A program made the translations under genes and the position numbers. The notes under the pieces were generated by a model. It did no database searches. It was not told where the DNA came from and worked only from the letters and a program-made list of their open reading frames with translations. Of a stretch of DNA of 64,000 nt, positions 7,933-17,139 are shown in pieces; the first letter of the stretch is position 1, and each line of letters begins with the position of its first letter. This DNA is from Aestuariibaculum lutulentum. GTDB taxonomy: Bacteria > Bacteroidota > Bacteroidia > Flavobacteriales > Flavobacteriaceae. The stretch spans positions 161,501-225,500 of the forward strand of contig NZ_CP136709.1 in the NCBI RefSeq assembly GCF_032926325.1. The letters are read 5' to 3'.

Positions 7933-9904
7933 CTAAAAGCTTAATATTCTTAATTGGTGTTAGTTGGTTGGTTGTCCATTTATGGCCGGACTTTTTCCAG
8001 AGCATCAAGGTAATATAAATTTTCGATTTAAGTGTATTAGATACACTTTCATTTTTTTCAACATTTATAACTTTACTATATTCACTTTCAGGATGTAAGT
8101 CTTTTGTTTCAATAACCTCAGTTTTATCCCATCCCATTAGCGGAATTAACGCCAATTGGTACATTCCGTTATCTATAATGGTAGCTTCTTTACCTTTTAT
8201 CTTCTGCTTTATAACTTTAATTTCTGAATCTAATTGTGGTAATGCATAGTGTCCTAGACGCATGGTTACAGGTTGATTGCCTTCGTATTTATCTACCCTT
8301 AAAATTCCATTTGCTAAAGGAATATCGGCTAAGCTGAATTTTATATTTTCATCACTTTCCAAAACCACATCACGGTAATACACACCGTCTTCAAACTTTT
8401 TAAAGGTATATAAACGGAAGGCTTCCCATTCGTTGTCCTTATTATTTATCACATAATTCATGGCCACTTCACCATGTTCACCATCGGCTTGCCAAGGGAA
8501 AGCACTGTTATACGATAGTCGATTATAATTTTCGGTAGAACGGAATTTTTGCCAGTCGTCTTTAAACTTTTCATGGCACCAGGCACGTATTTCAGAAGCG
8601 CCACTATTTGAGTAATCGGTAATTAATATCTCTGAAGCTTCCTGAAATGTATTGTAAACTTTACCCTTTTTGAAGGTCTCATCCCATGCGCCATTATTCT
8701 CAGTCGCTGTCCAAAACGGATTGTCATCCGGCACTAACAATCCTAAAAAGGCTTTCCCCATCCAATACACACTTCCGCGACAACTATAATTTTGTACCGC
8801 TGGTTCGAAAGCACCATAAAAACCAAGTGTTGGCACTCTATCTTTCATAAAATCGGGATGTGTAAAAAACTGCTTAATAACCCCAGACGAAATACGACGC
8901 ATCCAGCCAAAATTAATATCCTCTTTATCCTCTAATAACCCTATTAAAGGAAATGGAATGATTGCTCCAATACGGTAACTAATACTTCTTCCGTACATAA
9001 TCATTTTACCATCTTCACTGAACAAATAGGGATAGCTGTATTTTAAATCTTTAAAATTGTTAATGAATTTTGAGGCAATTTCCGGGTAATGTTGTTTTCC
9101 AAAATATTCTGACCAGATCATGCCATACATCTGAAACGCCCACATGCTGTAATAATCGTATGCCGGGCTATCGTTATACCAGCCTTGCCCACGATAATGC
9201 GTCAAGGATTTTTCCAGATATTCTACCAATAAACCTTCATTAACTGTATACCCCTGCTCTTTAAAAAAACTTAAGACGAAAATGTTGAAAAACTTCCAGT
9301 TCGAGTCTACCGTAGGTCCATCACCATAACTTAACATGATACTCGCCAAATTATCTTTGGTCTCTTGTGGTAACGGTTCCCAAAGCACATCCGGACTAAT
9401 AAGCATGGATAAGGCCAAGGCTCCAAATTCTACCAGATTCTGACTTGGTCCTCCATTTTTTGCTCTTGGCACTATATAAGATTCACTTTCCGGTTGTGTT
9501 AATTTTGTTATTTGATAACGATAATAGTCGGCTACTTTTATTTTATTAATAACCAAATCTGGATTATCTTTTAACAGAGGTGCTGCGACAAATAAAGTTC
9601 TGCATAACCCTTCCAATTTTTCGGTTGGTACACGACTTTCATTATGAGGATAACTTTTTCCCGGTTGCTTTGGAAACTTCATCGGGTCATCCAAAGTTTG
9701 GATATAACTAAATGCACCTTCAAGTAAGTACAAAGCAGCATCTTTCCAGTGCTGTTTAGTCATTCCAGTGCACGGGCTTAAATTATAATCGAGATTTTCT
9801 ATCTCAAAAACATTAGTAGTGGTTTGTGAAAACCCAACAAAACTACCCAATGCTATAAACATAAAAACCCACGATAAAGACTTTATAAAACTCATATTAT
9901 TCAA
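7874..9904 (-). CDS. DUF2264 protein, GH154-like (putative beta-glucuronidase)
   Basis: 676 residues with a signal peptide ending near GFSQ (residue 27). The N-terminal ~400 residues look like an (alpha/alpha)-barrel: LSPCTGMTKQHWKDAALYLLEGAF, NGGPSQNLVEFGALALSML and GWYNDSPAYDYYSMWAFQMYG are typical of DUF2264. The C-terminal part is beta-rich. Members of this family from Bacteroides arabinogalactan PULs define GH154 and include beta-glucuronidases, so release of terminal GlcA is a reasonable assignment here (established for the family, inferred for this protein). Its start overlaps the upstream GH43 gene by 8 bp and its 3' end overlaps the next gene by 59 bp, so translation is probably coupled. 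Confidence 0.82.
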   Translation of the reverse strand: MNNMSFIKSLSWVFMFIALGSFVGFSQTTTNVFEIENLDYNLSPCTGMTKQHWKDAALYLLEGAFSYIQTLDDPMKFPKQPGKSYPHNESRVPTEKLEGLCRTLFVAAPLLKDNPDLVINKIKVADYYRYQITKLTQPESESYIVPRAKNGGPSQNLVEFGALALSMLISPDVLWEPLPQETKDNLASIMLSYGDGPTVDSNWKFFNIFVLSFFKEQGYTVNEGLLVEYLEKSLTHYRGQGWYNDSPAYDYYSMWAFQMYGMIWSEYFGKQHYPEIASKFINNFKDLKYSYPYLFSEDGKMIMYGRSISYRIGAIIPFPLIGLLEDKEDINFGWMRRISSGVIKQFFTHPDFMKDRVPTLGFYGAFEPAVQNYSCRGSVYWMGKAFLGLLVPDDNPFWTATENNGAWDETFKKGKVYNTFQEASEILITDYSNSGASEIRAWCHEKFKDDWQKFRSTENYNRLSYNSAFPWQADGEHGEVAMNYVINNKDNEWEAFRLYTFKKFEDGVYYRDVVLESDENIKFSLADIPLANGILRVDKYEGNQPVTMRLGHYALPQLDSEIKVIKQKIKGKEATIIDNGMYQLALIPLMGWDKTEVIETKDLHPESEYSKVINVEKNESVSNTLKSKIYITLMLWKKSGHKWTTNQLTPIKNIKLLDDGGIDIEIKGSETKTVNY

Positions 9905-10910
9905 CTAAATACTCTTTTTTTACAATTAGTTTTTCCCCTGTTAAATCCACTTCAAACAAATGTGGAATTCTAACCGTTCTGTCATTTACTTTTTTATGAC
10001 TATGCGCAGACATTAAGGTTTTTCCTTCGAAAGTTTTAAACAACATGCCATGTCCGAAATTAGGTGGCGTTATAGGGTCTTTTTCTTGAATCCAAGGACC
10101 ATCAAGCGTCCCGCTTTCCGAATAGGCTACACCCTGTGTGTATACATCATAAATCCAACTGGTCCAAATCATCCCTAAACGACCTGTGCCCGTTTTAAAT
10201 AAATAAGGACCATCCGTAACTTTATTCGGCTTGTCATTACCGTATTCATCTTTTTCGCGACTCCAAGGAGAATCGCTGGCTTTAAATAATAATTTCCCCT
10301 CTCCAATCGAACCACTTAAATCAGGTTTCAGTTCAATTTTTTCCATAGTGCCATTCCCATTTTGTAACCACTCGTAACAATACACCATATATGGTTTTCC
10401 ATTAGTATCTACCCAAAAAGTACCATCTAAAGTTGGTTTATTGGCTGGCAAATAAATATCATCTGCCATAGGAACGTAAGGTCCTTCGGGTTTATCGCTA
10501 ACAAGAATATGGCTGGCGCGACGTTCAATTACATTTCCAGCTACAGTATCAATTTTAACATCTCGGTTGGTGAACGTTGCGAAATAGTAATATTTGTTTT
10601 TATACTGATGAAGTTCTGCTGCCCAAATCATGGGATTTGGCCCCATCCATGAACTAGGATTCGTTTTAGCCACGTGGTACGGACCTTCCCAGAATTTTAA
10701 ATCTTTACTCTTCCATAACAGACCTCCTGTTCCGGTCATGTAATAGGTTTGAGACCTTTTATCAGCTAGAATCGCAGGATCACTCAAACGAATACTATTT
10801 AAGGGGATATTATGCTTTACTTCTCTTTGAGCAAAAACGTTTAAACAGACGAAAAGACAAACCGATATTATCGTGAAACCCGTCTTTTTAAAATTCAAAT
10901 TTAGCAACAT
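9897..10910 (-). CDS. Glycoside hydrolase family 43 protein
   Basis: 337 residues with a signal peptide ending near VFAQ (residue 28). It is a five-bladed beta-propeller of the GH43 type. SIRLSDPAILAD carries the likely general base Asp, and LDGTFWVDTNGKPYMVY the pKa-modulating Asp. In the acid position the sequence reads VTDGPYLFK, with Asp-Gly where many GH43 members have Glu-Ala or Glu-Gly. I have seen this variant in a group of Bacteroidota GH43 proteins, so it may be normal for the subgroup. Probable role: exo-acting removal of arabinose or galactose from an arabinogalactan side chain, in the periplasm. It lies 3 bp after the GH27 gene. Confidence 0.85.
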   Translation of the reverse strand: MLLNLNFKKTGFTIISVCLFVCLNVFAQREVKHNIPLNSIRLSDPAILADKRSQTYYMTGTGGLLWKSKDLKFWEGPYHVAKTNPSSWMGPNPMIWAAELHQYKNKYYYFATFTNRDVKIDTVAGNVIERRASHILVSDKPEGPYVPMADDIYLPANKPTLDGTFWVDTNGKPYMVYCYEWLQNGNGTMEKIELKPDLSGSIGEGKLLFKASDSPWSREKDEYGNDKPNKVTDGPYLFKTGTGRLGMIWTSWIYDVYTQGVAYSESGTLDGPWIQEKDPITPPNFGHGMLFKTFEGKTLMSAHSHKKVNDRTVRIPHLFEVDLTGEKLIVKKEYLVE

Positions 10911-10913
10911 GTT

Positions 10914-12755
10914 TTATTTAGCTTTTGAAATTCGATACAATCCAGCGCCATGGTAATTAATGGTCGGTGCAAAATCTAAACCTGAATAGGTTCCCAAATC
11001 TTTATGATTCCATAAATCTCTGATTGTACACTCTCCATTAAAACCCAGAGCTTCCAAATTAACAGGAATCGCCGTTGGATCTTCATTCATAATTTTGGGA
11101 TCCTCAGTTGAAATCATAAATTCTACAGTCGAGCCTGCTTTATCATTTGTTCCAACAATATCTAAACCTCCAAAAGCGGTGAATCGTTTACTGTTTTCAG
11201 GAAGTTTGTAGTGAATTATAGATTGTGAATGTGTCCCAATACCGTTATCGTAAACCGTTCCTTTAACATTCAATTGTCCTCCAGATACACTTTTATTGAT
11301 ACCGATTGTTCCCCAACCTGCAAAGGCTTCTTCCCAAGATAAATCGGTTAGTTTTACCTTATCTCCATTGTCTAAATGAATGGTTGGGTTAATCCAGTTG
11401 GCATGATCCCACGAATACCCGTCGCCGCCATCATTTACAATTAAATATAAATCGGTACTTCCTTCAGGTAATTCAACATCAATATCTTCCCCGAAACCAT
11501 CAGTTAAATGCGACACGGTTCCACTTCGGTATAATAAACTCTTAGTTGACACAAAACCGTCACCTGCACTATTAAAAACCGCTACAAACTTATCGTTACT
11601 ATCCGGGTCATTTGCCGTCCATCCAATAAGATCATTCTCATTAAACCATTGCTTATTGTTTATCGATTTACTATGAACTTCAAGCACTTCTTCGTTAGTC
11701 AATAACATGTTTGTGAATTCATCATTATCGGGTAGATTTCCACCAAACATTAAAGGTGATTTGAACATGGTCCATAAAGTCATTAAAGTGTACTGCTCGT
11801 CCTTAGTAAATTTAGTATAACGGTTTGTTGCGCGTTCGCCACGAATAAATTTCCCCATGGGTAACATATCGGCATCTGGCCAGGCTCCGGGTGAAATATA
11901 AGGTGCCCATTCGGCACATTTTTCAAAAGAATAATTTAACTGCGCCCAGTTATCCCAGAAATCATCAATGGTACGCCACATATTGGCATTTGCTGTAGCA
12001 TGGTCATGTTCGTCGATAGGTGTTGCACCCGGCGACATACTTAAAACAATTGGCCTTCCTGTTTGGTCGATGGCTTTCCGAATCATCTCAATTTCATCAG
12101 TGTGATACGGACGTGATAAATCGTCCACCTTTACAAAATCCAGTCCCCAGGAAGCATACATATCGAAGATAGAATTGTAATACTCCTGTGCTCCAGGTTT
12201 ATCTTTTTCTACTGTATAATTATCTTGTAACCAAGTACATTCATATTCAGTTGAGTAAATTTGATCGGCCTTAATATCGGTGCCTTTTATAGGTAGTTTA
12301 TTAAATACAGCTTCTTTTGGAACACCTCGCATGATATGGATTCCGAATTTTAACCCTAAACTATGAATATAATCGGCCAAAGGTTTAAAACCTGCGCCAT
12401 TTACTGAAGACGGAAAACGCTTTATTGAAGGCATATATCGGCCATATTCGTCGATAACGAAATCGGTTTGATCGTATTTATTATAGTGTCCTGATGTCTG
12501 GTTATCGACATACCAACGAATATCAACTACAACATATTCCCAACCATAATCTTTAAGATATTTAGCCATATAATCGGCATTCACTTTAACCTCATCTTCA
12601 ACCACCGAAGGCCCGAAACAATCCCAACTATTCCAACCCATTGGAGGGGTTAATGCCCAGGATTTAAAATCGGTTTGTTTCTGCTGCTTACTGGTTCCGC
12701 AAGCTACTAGTAATATAGTAATAGCGAATACCTTGAATACGTTAATTAATTTCAT
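10914..12755 (-). CDS. GH27 lipoprotein with C-terminal NPCBM domain (alpha-galactosidase/beta-L-arabinopyranosidase type)
   Basis: 613 residues. A lipobox (LLVACGTS, Cys19) marks a lipoprotein. The GH27 barrel runs from about 36 (TPPMGWNSWDCFG) to 400. FVKVDD holds the nucleophile Asp211, and WRTIDDFWDNW the acid/base Asp265 when aligned with human alpha-galactosidase. A beta-sandwich follows, then an NPCBM domain (about 465-560, with GWGTIGINKS and GIGTHSQSIIHYKLP). GH27 enzymes cleave terminal alpha-galactose, and some cleave beta-L-arabinopyranose as found on arabinogalactan proteins. The 113-bp gap to the preceding GH43 gene is the largest within this downstream part of the PUL, so an internal promoter is possible. 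Confidence 0.93.
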   Translation of the reverse strand: MKLINVFKVFAITILLVACGTSKQQKQTDFKSWALTPPMGWNSWDCFGPSVVEDEVKVNADYMAKYLKDYGWEYVVVDIRWYVDNQTSGHYNKYDQTDFVIDEYGRYMPSIKRFPSSVNGAGFKPLADYIHSLGLKFGIHIMRGVPKEAVFNKLPIKGTDIKADQIYSTEYECTWLQDNYTVEKDKPGAQEYYNSIFDMYASWGLDFVKVDDLSRPYHTDEIEMIRKAIDQTGRPIVLSMSPGATPIDEHDHATANANMWRTIDDFWDNWAQLNYSFEKCAEWAPYISPGAWPDADMLPMGKFIRGERATNRYTKFTKDEQYTLMTLWTMFKSPLMFGGNLPDNDEFTNMLLTNEEVLEVHSKSINNKQWFNENDLIGWTANDPDSNDKFVAVFNSAGDGFVSTKSLLYRSGTVSHLTDGFGEDIDVELPEGSTDLYLIVNDGGDGYSWDHANWINPTIHLDNGDKVKLTDLSWEEAFAGWGTIGINKSVSGGQLNVKGTVYDNGIGTHSQSIIHYKLPENSKRFTAFGGLDIVGTNDKAGSTVEFMISTEDPKIMNEDPTAIPVNLEALGFNGECTIRDLWNHKDLGTYSGLDFAPTINYHGAGLYRISKAK

Positions 12756-12868
12756 GTGTCAATATTTATTGTTTTTTAATGGTCACATGGAACACCCAAA
12801 TTAACATGCTGCAGTGTGATTAAATTTTAATAATGGGTGTTTCATTTTAGTTGTTTAGTTTATATCGC

Positions 12869-13873
12869 TTAATTGCTTACGCCTTTTGTCGTCATGACCA
12901 CCGGTTTAATAGTACCGTCTTTGTTATATTCCAGTTTATCAATACATATTGAACGGCTGAAACTTCCGCCATCGGTTTGAATACCGCCGTTATGATAAAT
13001 AAAATACGATTCACCCTTAAAATCAATAATGGCCTGATGGTTAGTATTGCTGTTTCCTGCAATTTCATTAATCACTTCTTTATATTGATATGGGCCTTCA
13101 GGTTTATCACTTATGGCATAAGCGATACGCTCCGGAAAGCCAACGGCAAACGATAATAAATACTTGTCATTTCTTTTCTGAATCCATGGCGCTTCAGTGA
13201 ATGGGAAATCCATGTCTCCTTGAATATCCACCATTTTAATTCCAAAATCTTTATCGTAAGAGACCATATCTTCATTCAACTTGGCAACCCAACAGGCCCC
13301 GTTACCCCAGTAAATCCATGCTTGACCATCATCATTGATAAACACCGTAGGGTCAATAGTTCTCCAACTGTGTGTTTTTCCAAAACTATCTTCATTTGTA
13401 AATAGTGGTTTCCCTAAAGCATCTTTAAATGGTCCTTCGGGTCTATCGGAAATCGCTACCCCAATACCTGTTGTTTGGGAACTGGTATACCAATAAAATT
13501 TACCATTACGCTCAATTACCTGACTTGCCCAGGCCGCATTTTGTTCACCCCAGGAAAAATCTGATGCTTTTAATGGCGTTTTATATTCCCAGAAATGTTT
13601 CATATCGGTGGTAGCAAATACACACCAGTTTAAAATATTATACCGTGTTTGACCACCTTTAAAATCTTCTCCGGTATAGATAAATAAGGTATCATTATGA
13701 ACGAGAGCCGCGGCATCGGCGGTGTATTTATGAGTTACAACAGGGTTGCCTTTGGCTTCCCATTTATACACGACACTACTACTTTTCAAATGTTCAGATT
13801 CCTGAGCAAATGTGTTTTGTAATAAACCAATTGTTCCTAATGTTGATACTAAAATGCTATTTATTAATTTCAT
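12869..13873 (-). CDS. Glycoside hydrolase family 43 protein
   Basis: 334 residues with a signal peptide ending near TFAQ (residue 24). The GH43 catalytic set is intact: base Asp in TADAAALVHNDTLFIYTGED, pKa modulator in RTIDPTVFINDDGQAWIYWGN, and acid Glu in FTEAPWIQK. The C-terminus (GGSFSRSICIDKLEYNKDGTIKPV) resembles alpha-L-arabinofuranosidase/beta-xylosidase members. With an arabinogalactan substrate, arabinofuranosidase is the most likely activity, but galactanase cannot be excluded. Its start overlaps the stop of the upstream GH43 gene by 4 bp (ATGA), indicating coupled translation. Confidence 0.9.
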   Translation of the reverse strand: MKLINSILVSTLGTIGLLQNTFAQESEHLKSSSVVYKWEAKGNPVVTHKYTADAAALVHNDTLFIYTGEDFKGGQTRYNILNWCVFATTDMKHFWEYKTPLKASDFSWGEQNAAWASQVIERNGKFYWYTSSQTTGIGVAISDRPEGPFKDALGKPLFTNEDSFGKTHSWRTIDPTVFINDDGQAWIYWGNGACWVAKLNEDMVSYDKDFGIKMVDIQGDMDFPFTEAPWIQKRNDKYLLSFAVGFPERIAYAISDKPEGPYQYKEVINEIAGNSNTNHQAIIDFKGESYFIYHNGGIQTDGGSFSRSICIDKLEYNKDGTIKPVVMTTKGVSN

Positions 13874-14943
13874 TTTTCAAAAGTTAAATTATAATTCCAA
13901 TGTTTAGCTAACTGAACTGCTTCCTTCTTAGATAAATGAATTACAGCGCCATGTTTAGGCGATGAAAAATTAGTTGTTTTCATTGCCCCTTCATTAAAAT
14001 GACCTAAATCCTTAAAGTTTTTAAAATCTGATGTTTCTACAAATCCGAAATTATGCGGATTAATGCTGTAAATGTCATACATCAACACCCAAGTATCACT
14101 TCCATTTCGTTTCCAAACATTTGGGGCTTCACAAGAACCAGGTTCCTTATCAACCCATTCCGGATTGTATTCATAGCCTGAATTAATCTCGTTAGAAAAA
14201 GCCATTTTCACACCAATAGGACGTTCCTGAGCTACGTAAGTCATGCAATAACGTCCGTCTGACATTCGAGAAATATCAGCATCTAAAATTTGAATGGTTT
14301 CATCAGGATATTCAAATAACGGTATTGGTTCGGTGATTAATTTGGTAAAATCTTCATTAGCATAGGCATAATACAATTTTGTTAACCCATGCCCCATTCG
14401 CATGGTAAAATATACCATCATTTTTTTTTCCTTAGGATCATAAATACTTTGAGGCGCCCAGGCACAGCCAATATTTTCAAAGCCTTCAAAATGTTCATCA
14501 AATAGGAAGTTACTGTGCGTCCAATGGATTAAATCGTAGGATTTCATCAATACAAACCCTCTGTTATTACCCCAGTCATAAAGCTCCCCAGGGCGTTCCC
14601 ATTCGGTATCTCTAAAACCGTTTTGTTTTCCAAAAATATGGAGGTCAGTCATAACCACATAAAAGGCTCCATCAGGTCCACGAGAAATATGCGGATCGCG
14701 AATACCTTTCTGGCTGGAAATAGTATCACCTGCAACAACGGCTTTTCCTTTATTTATATCAGTAAACGTATAACCATCGGTACTTAAAGCCATATGTAAA
14801 CTATGGTCATCGTCTTTAAAATACGTCATTAAATAAGCACTAAAATCTTCTTCTTTCATCAGGGTTTTAGAGGTTTTGCAACCGAAAAAAGAAATCAAAA
14901 TTGCTAAAACGATAATTCTATTTAAATGCTTATACTTATTCAT
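13870..14943 (-). CDS. GH43-like lipoprotein
   Basis: 357 residues with a lipobox (FFGCKTSK, Cys22). The fold is a GH43-type propeller: IRDPHISRGPDGAFYVVMTDLH (base), ILDADISRMSDGRYCMTYVAQ (modulator) and GSCEAPNVWKRNGSDTWVLMYD (acid Glu). It is closely related to the N-terminal half of the next upstream protein (14950-17100), sharing YLMTYF/YLFAYF, ALS.DGY, RDPHI.RG and HGTVI/HGAVI, so the two probably arose by duplication. The exact CAZy subfamily is not clear to me. Six bp separate it from the upstream gene. Confidence 0.82.
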   Translation of the reverse strand: MNKYKHLNRIIVLAILISFFGCKTSKTLMKEEDFSAYLMTYFKDDDHSLHMALSTDGYTFTDINKGKAVVAGDTISSQKGIRDPHISRGPDGAFYVVMTDLHIFGKQNGFRDTEWERPGELYDWGNNRGFVLMKSYDLIHWTHSNFLFDEHFEGFENIGCAWAPQSIYDPKEKKMMVYFTMRMGHGLTKLYYAYANEDFTKLITEPIPLFEYPDETIQILDADISRMSDGRYCMTYVAQERPIGVKMAFSNEINSGYEYNPEWVDKEPGSCEAPNVWKRNGSDTWVLMYDIYSINPHNFGFVETSDFKNFKDLGHFNEGAMKTTNFSSPKHGAVIHLSKKEAVQLAKHWNYNLTFEK

Positions 14944-14949
14944 TTTGTT

Positions 14950-17100
14950 TTAGTTTAAAGATGTAATTCCCGAAATTGTCGGCTCTACAGGTTTTATACT
15001 TCCATCTTCATTAAACTCCAATTTATCAATACACACCTCACGGTTAAACCCTGCGGCATCACCCATTGTAATACCCTTTGGTCGATTAAACCTATGGTAA
15101 ACAATATGCCAGATATCTGTGTTTGGCGTTTGAATGACACTATTGTGCCCGGTTCCGTAAATACCCTTTTCTGGTCTTTTCTCTAAAATTAAATTGTTTT
15201 CAGAAATATTTAAAGGCCCTAATGGCGAATCTGCCGTAGCATATCTTACGCGATAATTAGGACTTCTGGTATCGTCTTCAGACCACAAGAAATAGTATGT
15301 TCCGTTTCTGTAAAATACTTCAGTACCTTCTCTAAACGTGCCTCCTGGATTTAAACGTTTAAAACTATTGGGTTTTACGGAAATCATATCATCGTTTAAT
15401 TCAACAACGCCCATATAACCATTACCCCAATATAAATAACTCTTTCCGGAAACGGGGTCGGTAAAAATATCGGGGTCTATTTCCTGACCTCTATTGATTC
15501 CTTTCGGTTTTTCTCCAATAATAGGCTGACCTGAATCGACGAAAGGTCCTTCCGGATTATCGGCAACAGCGACCCCTATTTTTTGTGCAGCCGTGAAATA
15601 ATAGAAATACTTATATTCCCCATTTACCTTTTTCTCGATAGCACATGGTGCCCAGGCGTTTCGGTCTGCCCAACTCACATCTTTCTTAAGGTCCAAAATC
15701 ACACCTTCATCAGTCCAGTTTACTAAATCTGGTGATGAAAAGGTTTTAAAATAAGTCCCAGACCAGCCATCAAATCCGTCGCTTGTTGGGTAGATATAAT
15801 ACTTACTGGTCTTATGAGAATAGATAATCTCCGGATCGGCGTAAAATCCGCTTAATACAGGATTGTTATCTTCATGAACTGAGACTTTATATGTTTTTTG
15901 CTTACCAGCAGTTTCGAAGATATAATCTACTACTCCATTTGAAAAATCCTGAGGCCCTGTAGTTAGTATATTTACCCAAGGAAGCGTTTCAATTTTTAAA
16001 TCTAAATTAGTGATATCAGTACCAAGAACTACAGGTATATAAATGGTTTGATCTTCATCATTTACATCGACATTGTTTTGTCTGACACCTTCACCATTAA
16101 AACTTACAAAAGCACTTTTATCTAAAGTTCCCCATTTCTCCAACAAAGCATTTTTCTCACTTTCTGTAATACGAATTACGGTTCCGTGACGTGGATGAAA
16201 ATTCATTGATATGGCATCATCAACCACTGTGAAATGTTCTAAGTCGCTTGATTTTGTAAACTGATAGGTTCCCGAAGTATACATATCGTACATTAAAATA
16301 TACTCATCAGAATCTATAAGTTTAAAAATCCCTGAACCTTCAACGGCTGCATCCGTTTGATCGTAAAAGCCTTCTTGTTGAACATAACCTTCAGTTAAGG
16401 TATTGGAAACTGCTTTTCTGATACCTCCGCCGTGACTTTCATTCTTAAAAAACAAATTATACACTCCATCTTTATAGATGATATCACCATCGATACATGC
16501 ACTATTGGTCGGGCTAAAGAATAATTGCTTTGGTGTTGTTGCAAGACCGGTAAAATCTTTATTGGCATACGCATAATAAATAATATCCGGGCCTTCGGCT
16601 CCCAACATTGACCAGTAAATCATATACTGCTTTGTCTTACTATCATAAATGGTTTGTGGTGCCCAAACACGTACCACATCTCCAAACTCCTTTGGGTATG
16701 TTTTGGGTATATTAATTACCGTAGATGTCCAGTTAATTAAATCAGTTGATTTCATTAAAACCATAGCTCTGTTAGAACTCCATCCGTTAGCAGAAACCAT
16801 ATCGGTTACTACCATGTAAAAGGTTTTACCATCGTCTCCTCTTAAAATATGAGGATCACGAACACCTCCTGTAGAACTGATATCTTTTGAATCTATTATG
16901 GGCTGATTTCCATTAAGTGCATAATAATTATAACCATCGCTACTTAAAGCATATCTAATGGCCTCTTCATTTTCGGAATTTCCAGTAAAATAAGCAAATA
17001 AGTATGTGGTATACTTTTCCTGTGTTTTACATGAAAACAAACTAATTATAAAAAAACTCACTAACACGAGTTTTAGAAAATATGGTTTATAGTTATTCAT
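14950..17100 (-). CDS. Tandem GH43-GH43 lipoprotein
   Basis: 716 residues with a lipobox (LFSCKTQ, Cys24). Module 1 (about 30-330) is like the downstream GH43-like lipoprotein, with VRDPHILRGDDGKTFYMVV, CIDGDIIYKDG and AVEGSGIFK. A linker with a beta-sandwich-like segment (about 335-420, LPWVNI...TYKVSVHEDN) leads to module 2 (about 425-715). Module 2 is a canonical GH43 with base in GFYADPEIIYS, modulator in EIDPDIFTDPVSGKSYLYWGN, acid Glu in FREGTEVFYRNG, and the C-terminal signature GTGHNSVIQTPNTDIWHIVYHR. Both modules seem catalytic. Two activities on one chain would suit a branched substrate carrying two linked residues. It lies 39 bp after the peptidase gene. Confidence 0.88.
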   Translation of the reverse strand: MNNYKPYFLKLVLVSFFIISLFSCKTQEKYTTYLFAYFTGNSENEEAIRYALSSDGYNYYALNGNQPIIDSKDISSTGGVRDPHILRGDDGKTFYMVVTDMVSANGWSSNRAMVLMKSTDLINWTSTVINIPKTYPKEFGDVVRVWAPQTIYDSKTKQYMIYWSMLGAEGPDIIYYAYANKDFTGLATTPKQLFFSPTNSACIDGDIIYKDGVYNLFFKNESHGGGIRKAVSNTLTEGYVQQEGFYDQTDAAVEGSGIFKLIDSDEYILMYDMYTSGTYQFTKSSDLEHFTVVDDAISMNFHPRHGTVIRITESEKNALLEKWGTLDKSAFVSFNGEGVRQNNVDVNDEDQTIYIPVVLGTDITNLDLKIETLPWVNILTTGPQDFSNGVVDYIFETAGKQKTYKVSVHEDNNPVLSGFYADPEIIYSHKTSKYYIYPTSDGFDGWSGTYFKTFSSPDLVNWTDEGVILDLKKDVSWADRNAWAPCAIEKKVNGEYKYFYYFTAAQKIGVAVADNPEGPFVDSGQPIIGEKPKGINRGQEIDPDIFTDPVSGKSYLYWGNGYMGVVELNDDMISVKPNSFKRLNPGGTFREGTEVFYRNGTYYFLWSEDDTRSPNYRVRYATADSPLGPLNISENNLILEKRPEKGIYGTGHNSVIQTPNTDIWHIVYHRFNRPKGITMGDAAGFNREVCIDKLEFNEDGSIKPVEPTISGITSLN

Positions 17101-17139
17101 TAGTTTTAAAGTTTTAATTGATATTTTTTGAATAAATTC

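Noticed and set aside
12789..12843. Inverted repeat AACACCCA/TGGGTGTT between GH43 and GH27
   Set aside because: Only an 8-bp perfect stem with a 35-nt loop and no T-run. Too weak to call a terminator or regulator.
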